24,847 bases of DNA from a virus. Shown in pieces: positions 20,459 to 24,847 of this stretch (the stretch's first letter is position 1; the number at the start of each line of letters is the position of its first letter). The stretch lies in the IMG/VR virus record IMGVR_UViG_3300028197_000153, positions 1 through 24,847 of that record; one strand, given 5' to 3'. The notes under the pieces are model-generated. The model saw only the letters and a list, made by a program, of their open reading frames with translations. It had not been told where the DNA came from and searched no databases. The position numbers were made by a program, and so were the translations under genes.

Positions 20459-20605
20459 CTACTTTTCATTAACTATCTTTTCCATTTTCTTTTCTATGCT
20501 TTTGATTGTTTTAATAACAGAAACAGAAAGTTCATAATCGTCTTTATATGCTATAACAGCATCTAAAATTCTCCACGCTTCTTGTTGTGTAATTTCTGTG
20601 GTCAT
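20459..20605 (-). CDS. 48-aa helical protein, unknown
   Basis: Starts MTTEITQQEAWRILDAVI and ends in charged helices (KTIKSIEKKMEKIVNEK). AGGAG lies 6 nt before the ATG at 20603-20605, within the end of the ASCH gene; an earlier ATG has no Shine-Dalgarno. Unrecognised. Confidence 0.65.
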   Translation of the reverse strand: MTTEITQQEAWRILDAVIAYKDDYELSVSVIKTIKSIEKKMEKIVNEK

Positions 20606-20606
20606 T

Positions 20607-21005
20607 TTAAACTCCTGATGGACTAACAACCCCAAAACAATCATTAGTAAAGATTATACCTTTTCTTAAAGGGGCATCATAATAATAATCAAAATGAAGA
20701 ACATTGGAAACTACCCAACCATACTTATCTTTATCATTCCATCCAAAAGTTTTATCTTCTTTACTTACTAAATGTCTATTATAATCATCTTTCCAAGTAA
20801 ACTCATCTGGATATTTAAAACAATGACTAAAAGTAATGACTCCTATGATCCTAGCTTTAAAATCTCCATCTTTACCGGGAGTCTCTATTAATCCTAAATC
20901 TTCACCTACATATTTTTCTGGCATAGGATACGATCTAGTTTCGACACACTTATCTCCTTCGATTAAAAGTCTCGACCAAGGAGATTGAATATTAATACCT
21001 GTCAT
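20607..21005 (-). CDS. ASCH domain protein
   Basis: 132 residues. The start INIQSPWSRLLIEGDKCVETR matches the ASCH (PUA-like) beginning, in which a strand and helix precede a conserved K-x-x-E-x-R; then YVGEDLGLIETPG and ARIIGVITFSHCF fit the following strands. ASCH proteins bind RNA or modified nucleosides, and some are amidohydrolases acting on acetylated cytidine. Which role applies here is unknown. Overlaps the gene before by 14 nt. Confidence 0.78.
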   Translation of the reverse strand: MTGINIQSPWSRLLIEGDKCVETRSYPMPEKYVGEDLGLIETPGKDGDFKARIIGVITFSHCFKYPDEFTWKDDYNRHLVSKEDKTFGWNDKDKYGWVVSNVLHFDYYYDAPLRKGIIFTNDCFGVVSPSGV

Positions 21006-21189
21006 TATCTGAGTTGATTAACTCCTGAAGGAATTTTTTTAAGACAATTAATTCTGAGATAGACATTGGATGCAACATATCTACATAACCCCATTGATCT
21101 TCTTTGTGTGATCGGTATATTTCTATACCGTAAATTTGTTGATTATCAGAATCTTTATGATCTTTTGTCTTAAATTTTATATAGTCCAT
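20992..21189 (-). CDS. 65-aa protein, unknown
   Basis: Starts MDYIKFKTKDHKDSDN from the ATG at 21187-21189 with AAGGT 5 nt upstream. Contains YGIEIYRSHKEDQWGYVDML and a C-terminal helix ISELIVLKKFLQELI. Just upstream, an 8-bp hairpin (GTTAACAT/ATGTTAGC, loop TCTT) precedes the ribosome binding site. Unrecognised. Confidence 0.65.
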   Translation of the reverse strand: MDYIKFKTKDHKDSDNQQIYGIEIYRSHKEDQWGYVDMLHPMSISELIVLKKFLQELINSDNDRY

Positions 21190-21232
21190 TATATACCTTG
21201 CTAACATAAGAATGTTAACAAGATACACCTTT

Positions 21233-21451
21233 TTATGCTATAATTGTAAGTTCATTATTTGTGATTCTGCAAAAATAACTTTCTGTTATTCTTACCCTAT
21301 CAAGATCATATATAGGGTCGTGATTTTTAGTATATACATTAATTCTATACTTATTATCATATACATTAATAGCCTTGCACATCTCGAAATTATTAGGTTT
21401 GTCTATCTTTTTAAATAGCATATAACATGCGTCTATTGGTAAATTTTTCAT
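21233..21451 (-). CDS. unknown protein, paralogue of the gene at 4357-4605
   Basis: 72 residues from the ATG at 21449-21451, with GGAG 9 nt upstream; longer frames to 21505 are possible but less supported. Shared with 4357-4605: KP-x-N, INVYxNKYRIN, a charged middle, SYFC and L-x-I-I, in a gapless 60-residue alignment. The two lie about 17 kb apart, so this is a dispersed gene family. Function unknown. Confidence 0.72.
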   Translation of the reverse strand: MKNLPIDACYMLFKKIDKPNNFEMCKAINVYDNKYRINVYTKNHDPIYDLDRVRITESYFCRITNNELTIIA

Positions 21452-21470
21452 TATATTTGTCTCCATACAG

Positions 21471-21653
21471 TTATTTAAGTTGTCCAATGTTGTAAAAACC
21501 ATCAAGAAAATTAATCATACTATCTATCTGATCAACAGTATAAGGTTGATAACCTGTACTCTTTTCCAGTTTTTTCATAACTTCACACATATACTCTAAT
21601 GAGTCTACAATCATAGTAATATCATGTTTATCTAATTCAACGTGCATACTCAT
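21471..21653 (-). CDS. 60-aa helical protein, unknown
   Basis: Starts MSMHVELDKHDITMIVD; contains LEYMCEVMKKLEKSTGYQP and DQIDSMINFLDGFY. Start overlaps the upstream stop by ATGA. The helical architecture is similar to the gene just upstream. Unrecognised. Confidence 0.65.
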   Translation of the reverse strand: MSMHVELDKHDITMIVDSLEYMCEVMKKLEKSTGYQPYTVDQIDSMINFLDGFYNIGQLK

Positions 21654-21871
21654 ACTGGCATTTTTCCTTTACTAAATCTATCCTCCAAATTAAACACTTT
21701 CCACATTTCCTTAGACAGTCTATCAATATCCTCCATTTTATAATCTTTACCCACATCAGGAAAACCATTTTCTTGGTCTTTTTTCATACCTGCACGTTTT
21801 TCCAAAAGAGCATCGTACAACATAAGATAGTCTTGGTCTGTAATGTCAAATAATTCGTTGAAATATTTCAT
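21650..21871 (-). CDS. 73-aa helical protein, unknown
   Basis: Starts MKYFNELFDITDQDYLML; contains LLEKRAGMKKDQENG and DIDRLSKEMWKVFNLEDR. Overlaps genes on both sides by 4 nt. Not recognised. Confidence 0.65.
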   Translation of the reverse strand: MKYFNELFDITDQDYLMLYDALLEKRAGMKKDQENGFPDVGKDYKMEDIDRLSKEMWKVFNLEDRFSKGKMPV

Positions 21872-22206
21872 ACTGTCACCTTTCCCCCTTTGTATAAATA
21901 ACCACCATTAGGTTGACACACTTCTAATATGTCATTGAAATCTCTTTCCAGATTGTATCTTGCTCCTTTAGCTGGAGCATTCCATGTTGCTGCTTTGAAT
22001 ATATCCAAATTACTATTATCTACAAAGGCATGAACACTATCGTTGCCATGATCTGTCTTAATAATCTTAGTATACTTTTTATTAATCTTAAAATGAAAGA
22101 ATATAGTCGGTTGTTCTTTAGACCATTTACCATGCTGGCGAGCAAATGCTTTACTCTCTAATACTTCGCACCATTCTTCTACAAAATTAATATACTCGTT
22201 AATCAT
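21868..22206 (-). CDS. 112-aa protein, unknown
   Basis: Starts MINEYINFVEEWCEVL. The ATG at 22204-22206 is chosen because it overlaps the upstream stop (ATGA) and follows AAGGAG; an earlier ATG at 22236 is weaker. Contains KEQPTIFFHFKINKKYTKII, DSVHAFVDNSN and a Gly-rich end (PNGGYLYKGGKVTV). Mixed alpha/beta. Unrecognised. Confidence 0.65.
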   Translation of the reverse strand: MINEYINFVEEWCEVLESKAFARQHGKWSKEQPTIFFHFKINKKYTKIIKTDHGNDSVHAFVDNSNLDIFKAATWNAPAKGARYNLERDFNDILEVCQPNGGYLYKGGKVTV

Positions 22207-22313
22207 ACTTTCTTTCTCCTTTTGTCTACTTTCCATTCTCTATAAGATGCCATGAAAAACCACGCAGTAGCCAAGATAGCTATGATATGTAGTATTCTAC
22301 CACACACCTCCAT
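22203..22313 (-). CDS. 36-aa single-span micro-protein
   Basis: MEVCGRILHIIAILATAWFF then MASYREWKVDKRRKKV: one membrane helix (about 6-21) and a strongly basic tail, so the tail should be cytoplasmic. Starts 5 nt after the previous gene and ends coupled to the next one. Function unknown. Confidence 0.58.
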   Translation of the reverse strand: MEVCGRILHIIAILATAWFFMASYREWKVDKRRKKV

Positions 22314-22318
22314 ATTAA

Positions 22319-22549
22319 TCAATCCCAAGATTCCACTTCCTTACCATACAACATTAAAGTAATTTTATTATTCTCACCTTTAGCCCAGTTGTTCCTATAA
22401 TGATTAGCCCACTTCTTACTATTAAAATAGTAGAGATTTTTACCACCGATAAGACCTTCAGCTAAAAACCCATACTTCCCCTTTTGTCTTTTTGTCCATA
22501 GTGTTTTATCCCCAATAGTTATAGGATCATTTCTAAATATACTAAACAT
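22319..22549 (-). CDS. 76-aa basic protein, unknown
   Basis: Starts MFSIFRNDPITIGDKTLW; contains QKGKYGFLAEGLIGGKNL, YYFNSKKWANHYRNNWAKG and ends LMLYGKEVESWD. Beta-rich with many Trp and Tyr. Start coupled to the upstream stop (TAATG). Not recognised. Confidence 0.65.
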   Translation of the reverse strand: MFSIFRNDPITIGDKTLWTKRQKGKYGFLAEGLIGGKNLYYFNSKKWANHYRNNWAKGENNKITLMLYGKEVESWD

Positions 22550-22719
22550 TATTTCTTTCTCTTCTTAGTCTTTATACCAAACCCTATACCACTCTTACTA
22601 TCTCTATAGTATAAATAATCAGGTAGACTATCATCATAATCACCCCTATAACCTTCCCTGAATCCTTGCACAAACGCCCAGATTATAGCGATCATAAATA
22701 AGGTAGATAGTATTTCCAT
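22549..22719 (-). CDS. 56-aa single-span membrane protein
   Basis: MEILSTLFMIAIIWAFVQGF gives one span (about 3-19), followed by REGYRGDYDDSLPDYLYYRD and a basic end (KTKKRKK). No clear Shine-Dalgarno. Coupling to the next gene (TAATG) and the coherent composition support it. Function unknown. Confidence 0.58.
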   Translation of the reverse strand: MEILSTLFMIAIIWAFVQGFREGYRGDYDDSLPDYLYYRDSKSGIGFGIKTKKRKK

Positions 22720-22744
22720 TTGATTTCATTTCATTTGTGGGTAA

Positions 22745-22930
22745 TTAGCCCCTGATTGTTTTGTCATTACTTGTTTTTGTGGGAATGGAACCCAATAAGG
22801 TTCTATCAATAATGTGCAGATTCTTAGCTTCTTGGTTCTTTATTTGCCTGAAACTGTTGTCTAAATAAGTGTGTAAAACCTTGCGTACTAGCTTGATTTC
22901 GTTCTCGGTGAGGAGTATGCTTTTATACAT
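22745..22930 (-). CDS. 61-aa protein, first gene of the leftward operon
   Basis: Starts MYKSILLTENEIKLVRKV with an N-terminal helix, then FRQIKNQEAKNLHII. AGGG lies 5 nt before the ATG. It follows a perfect promoter at 22972-23000, so it opens the run of small genes toward 19144. Unrecognised. Confidence 0.65.
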   Translation of the reverse strand: MYKSILLTENEIKLVRKVLHTYLDNSFRQIKNQEAKNLHIIDRTLLGSIPTKTSNDKTIRG

Positions 22931-22971
22931 TATTTCCCTAGTAAACTAACATTCTTACCCTTAGAAGTAAC

Positions 22972-23000
22972 ATTATACATCATACCAACCATACTGTCAA
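22972..23000 (-). promoter_or_regulatory. perfect-consensus sigma-70 promoter
   Basis: Minus strand TTGACA (22995-23000), 17-nt spacer, TATAAT (22972-22977): full match, as before uvsE. It probably drives the small-gene operon from 22930 leftward. Confidence 0.9.
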
Positions 23001-23258
23001 TATCGACTATCAGGATTACTAAACTTTAGTCTTTCTTCGCTTTCTTCCATATACCCATTTTTCACCACCGGCAGGGAAAGTAAGTGAAAAAATAAGAAAA
23101 CGCAAATGTAATGACTAATTTTATTGGATTTCTAGTATAAAATATACTATATTGAATCATTGATGCAGGAAAAGAGTGGCATAATGATAAGAAAGATACG
23201 AAAAGTGTGGGAAATTAATAGTTAATAATATAAAAACTTAATTAATATCCTATAATAT
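23001..23258. other. gene-free AT-rich stretch
   Basis: About 260 bases without a convincing reading frame on either strand; only frames of about 13 codons or less are seen. It contains TATAAA- and TATA-like runs (around 23137-23152) without a good -35 partner. It separates the operon from 22930 from the small genes at 23259-23603. I see no terminator or repeat in it. Confidence 0.5.
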
Positions 23259-23444
23259 TTAATTATCTAGTCTTTTAGGTTCAGATTGATGATGGTCTAT
23301 AGAGTGGGACACGCCTTTGATCTCTATATATATAATAGAGTCGGTGGGATCAAGTTGTCCAGACTTCTTATATTCCGTCACTAATTCTTGTACCTTTTGA
23401 CATAGTTGGTTACAATCCGTATTTAGTGATATTGCTCTAAACAT
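23259..23444 (-). CDS. 61-aa protein, unknown
   Basis: Starts MFRAISLNTDCNQLCQKV, with the first ATG coupled to the upstream stop (TAATG). Contains VTEYKKSGQLDPTDSIIYIE and a His-rich end (SHSIDHHQSEPKR). The His cluster may bind metal. Not recognised. Confidence 0.6.
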   Translation of the reverse strand: MFRAISLNTDCNQLCQKVQELVTEYKKSGQLDPTDSIIYIEIKGVSHSIDHHQSEPKRLDN

Positions 23445-23539
23445 TATTTTGGATTATAGAATAAATATCTATACCCAAATACAAACCAACAAATAATTAA
23501 AATGAATATCGTACCTTCTGTAAAATTACTAATAATCAT
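23444..23539 (-). CDS. 31-aa single-span micro-protein
   Basis: MIISNFTEGTIFILIICWFV then FGYRYLFYNPK: a short polar head, one membrane helix and a basic/aromatic tail. GGAG lies 6 nt before the ATG. Overlaps neighbours at both ends. Function unknown. Confidence 0.58.
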   Translation of the reverse strand: MIISNFTEGTIFILIICWFVFGYRYLFYNPK

Positions 23540-23603
23540 TTTCTTCTCCAATACACACATCGTTCATACTTATAGTAACTTTCTGATTCACAGCGTCAAG
23601 CAT
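23529..23603 (-). CDS. 24-aa acidic mini-ORF, first of its cluster
   Basis: Starts MLDAVNQKVTISMNDV and ends in GEENDY. No good Shine-Dalgarno. The frame is open further upstream but has no normal start codon there, so this could be the remnant of a longer gene. The last codons carry the ribosome binding site of the 31-aa gene, so it may act as a leader ORF. Confidence 0.35.
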   Translation of the reverse strand: MLDAVNQKVTISMNDVCIGEENDY

Positions 23604-23885
23604 CTTCTTACTAATCTTAAATAAGAAATTTTTTAATATTTTTCCACCTTGACACCTCCCTAGATTTCTGTTTAGTATTATGCAGAGGGGAGGTTGGAAA
23701 TTAGAGTGATAACTACTAAATATTTATTACTTTAGCTGGCCAACTATAATAGACGATAATAGGACAGTTTACCTAATACATATACTATTTAAAATTCTAC
23801 TTATCTCGGCATAAACAATACTATGGTGTAAGAATAATGTAGTTGGTTTTAATTTTAATTTGACTTTATAAAGGGAGAATTCTTT
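23604..23885. other. strand-switch intergenic region
   Basis: The minus-strand small-gene block ends here and the plus-strand gene begins. No ORF is supported. It contains the inverted repeat at 23641-23700. A plus-strand TTGACA (23649-23654) is followed after 18 nt by TAGTAT, a weak promoter candidate. Near the plus gene, TTGGTT and TTATAA spaced by 17 nt are a weak candidate, followed by AAAGGGAG and the ATG. Confidence 0.5.
23641..23700. repeat. interrupted inverted repeat at the strand switch
   Basis: TTTCCA (23641-23646) pairs with TGGAAA (23695-23700), and CCTCCC (23655-23660) with GGGAGG (23688-23693), giving an interrupted hairpin around an AT-rich loop. It could be a terminator for either strand, an operator or a structured leader. 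No U tract follows. Confidence 0.5.
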
Positions 23886-24341
23886 ATGGCTTTTACTCAT
23901 ACTAATGAGATTAGATATAAATATACCGCAGGTAGTACTGTGGTTGAGAAAACTGTTTCGGTAGTAGAAACTGATGGCGCTGAAATTAATGTTTCAGAGG
24001 CGATAGTGACAGATTCTAGTACTGAAACTGCTGATATTGATCTAGAATATTTTGAGTTTACTACTAAGGCACAGGCTAAAGCAGTATACTTAAGACTAGA
24101 TGGTTTTAATGGTGCTTTGTATGCAAATGGTAGTAGCAGCGGAACTAAAATGAAAGATTTAGATAATGGCATACCATATGTATGGTCTAGTAATAGTGCT
24201 GCTAATTTTCCTGATGGTGCTACTAATCCGATGGTAGATAGTACAACAAAGTTGACTGTCAAACCTGACGTTAATGCTGGCCTTGCTACTGCTGGAACTA
24301 TTATTGTTAAGGTTCTTTATGGCCCTGAAACGGCAGTGTAA
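23886..24341 (+). CDS. possible phage structural or decoration protein
   Basis: 151 residues, beta-rich, Ser/Thr/Asn/Val-rich, no Cys, no signal: MAFTHTNEIRYKYTAGSTVV, then VVETDGAEINVSEAIV, AVYLRLDGFNGALYANGSSS, GIPYVWSSNSAANFP and AGTIIVKVLYGPETAV. Such composition is typical of phage virion proteins (head decoration, tail or similar), but I cannot name the family. AAAGGGAG lies 8 nt upstream. Opposite orientation to the early-type genes suggests a late or structural unit. A stable hairpin follows 19 nt after the stop. Confidence 0.72.
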   Translation: MAFTHTNEIRYKYTAGSTVVEKTVSVVETDGAEINVSEAIVTDSSTETADIDLEYFEFTTKAQAKAVYLRLDGFNGALYANGSSSGTKMKDLDNGIPYVWSSNSAANFPDGATNPMVDSTTKLTVKPDVNAGLATAGTIIVKVLYGPETAV

Positions 24342-24360
24342 GCAGAACCTATCTCTAGAA

Positions 24361-24399
24361 CCCCAGCCCACGGTTTTCACTGACTGTGGGCATCTGGGG
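24361..24399 (+). terminator. two-tier hairpin behind the plus-strand gene
   Basis: CCCCAG (24361-24366) pairs with CTGGGG (24394-24399), and CCCACGG (24367-24373) with CTGTGGG (24384-24390), with a 3-nt bulge (CAT) and loop TTTTCACTGA. A very stable fold 19 nt after the stop. There is no U tract, so it may be an RNA-stabilising or processing structure and not a classic terminator. Confidence 0.55.
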
Positions 24400-24442
24400 C
24401 AAACTGATTAGATTAGGTAATACATAATTAAATAATTACCAC

Positions 24443-24548
24443 TTGCATCTGCCGGAATCCATGTTATAATATAGTAGAAGAACCATAGTATACACACACA
24501 TCGTACTATGATTTTTCACTGGCGGTCATTTTCACTGACTGTACTATG
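24443..24548 (+). promoter_or_regulatory. promoter-like site plus repeat-rich possible small RNA or attenuator
   Basis: Plus strand TTGCAT (24443-24448), 16-nt spacer, TATAAT (24465-24470). The predicted transcript begins with CATAGTA (24484-24490), which can pair with TACTATG at 24504-24510 (followed by ATTTTT, terminator-like) or with a second TACTATG at 24542-24548. Between them are two copies of TTTTCACTG (24513-24521, 24529-24537). The second extends to TTTTCACTGACTG, also found at 24374-24386 in the hairpin behind the structural gene. No ORF follows, so a small RNA or regulatory site is likely. Confidence 0.45.
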
Positions 24549-24610
24549 TAGGCGATAACTGGATATTTTAGGTAGTACAAATATATATTTTTAATTATAA
24601 ATTTTGCTAT

Positions 24611-24643
24611 AAAAAAATCCCCGAGTCTTTCGACCCGAGGATT
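24611..24643 (-). terminator. intrinsic terminator with GAAA tetraloop (minus strand)
   Basis: As minus-strand RNA, 24632-24643 and 24616-24627 form a 12-bp stem (two G-U wobbles) closed by a GAAA loop and followed by a U run. On the plus strand two pairs break, so the signal serves the minus-strand genes at 24650-24847. Confidence 0.88.
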
Positions 24644-24649
24644 AATTAG

Positions 24650-24694
24650 CTACATACTGAACACAAGTATTAAAGCGAGTATTACCAAAAGCAT
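24650..24694 (-). CDS. 14-aa hydrophobic micro-ORF before the terminator
   Basis: MLLVILALILVFSM, a purely hydrophobic peptide, coded between the end of the partial gene and the terminator. Only weak purine-rich sequence precedes the ATG. It fits the series of membrane micro-proteins but is very short and could be chance. Confidence 0.25.
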   Translation of the reverse strand: MLLVILALILVFSM

Positions 24695-24710
24695 AAATAT
24701 TCTTTCTAGA

Positions 24711-24847
24711 TTATGATAAGCACAATGAATCTTGATCTTCAACTACATATACCGAATTCCCTTCTGTTATTAAACTTACATAATTAGTATTATCCCAACT
24801 AAACTCCCCATCATCCCCAGACCTTCTCCAATGAACATCCCTAATCG
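24711..24847 (-). CDS. C-terminal end of a gene entering from the right edge
   Basis: 44 residues before TAA, ending with GEFSWDNTNYVSLITEGNSV then YVVEDQDSLCLS. The frame is open to the window edge. The beta-like, aromatic sequence is not recognisable from this fragment. Confidence 0.6.
   Translation of the reverse strand, partial: IRDVHWRRSGDDGEFSWDNTNYVSLITEGNSVYVVEDQDSLCLS

Noticed and set aside
22932-22982. Possible 16-codon leader ORF before the 61-aa gene
   Set aside because: Its ATG lies in the -10 region of the promoter, so the transcript would not contain it.
23897-24262. 121-codon minus frame opposite the plus-strand gene
   Set aside because: Antisense of a coding gene with Shine-Dalgarno; hydrophobic only because of the complementary codons.
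1-24847. tRNA genes, CRISPR arrays, insertion sequences and attachment sites
   Set aside because: None seen by eye: no cloverleaf apart from the tmRNA ends, no regularly spaced repeats, no transposase or integrase frame.

Overview
The window looks like part of a large, AT-rich bacteriophage (or phage-like) genome. The inference rests on dense packing of very short, mostly unrecognisable genes, start/stop overlaps (ATGA or TAATG) at most junctions, and long runs of genes on one strand. It also rests on a virus-typical set of nucleic-acid enzymes: ATP-dependent DNA ligase, ThyX, UV-damage endonuclease, an HhH-GPD glycosylase/endonuclease and a tmRNA. No capsid, terminase or polymerase gene is inside the window, so phage origin is inferred and not proven. 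Several genes have a planctomycete flavour (a PSCyt1-DUF1549-DUF1553 cytochrome, a DUF1501 Tat protein, a dicluster ferredoxin and Cys-rich exported proteins), which suggests a planctomycete or related host.

Layout. Almost all genes are on the minus strand. From left to right: DNA ligase (cut by the window edge) and a DUF6356-like membrane protein; a tmRNA gene with small membrane-protein ORFs running into it and an ORF starting just after it; an HTH-like and a zinc-ribbon protein; a plus-strand exported trypsin-like protease (3588-4370); a UvsE-PD-(D/E)XK-ThyX block (4876-7830); many small unknown genes (7836-12010); a PhyH-type Fe(II)/2-oxoglutarate dioxygenase with two exported Cys-rich proteins (12083-13617); the HhH-GPD protein; then the five-gene operon 19047->14487 (cytochrome, DUF1501, ferredoxin, 36-aa membrane peptide, basic 144-aa protein). 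Next come an SGNH-like protein with an overlapping CCxxGC mini-protein, and further small genes including an ASCH protein and duplicated families (19144-23603). At about 23.6-23.9 kb the strand switches to a plus-strand, possibly structural, gene (23886-24341). A repeat-rich noncoding stretch and a minus-strand terminator close the window.

Regulation. Eight promoters match the bacterial sigma-70 consensus closely (TTGACA, spacer 16-19, TATAAT or TATACT), seven of them with spacers of 16-17, and most start a minus-strand gene cluster. This suggests transcription by host RNA polymerase. Intrinsic terminators are visible at 2596-2661 and 24611-24643, and as a repeated 3' element behind the two Cys-rich genes.

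How the parts fit. The repair and nucleotide genes would serve genome upkeep and dTMP supply, and the tmRNA would rescue stalled ribosomes. The most unusual content is the exported layer: a two-haem-site cytochrome, a Tat-exported DUF1501 protein, a secreted protease, Cys-rich secreted proteins and about a dozen predicted single- or double-span membrane micro-proteins. Together they suggest that the element remodels the host envelope or periplasm, or its redox or polymer metabolism, during infection.
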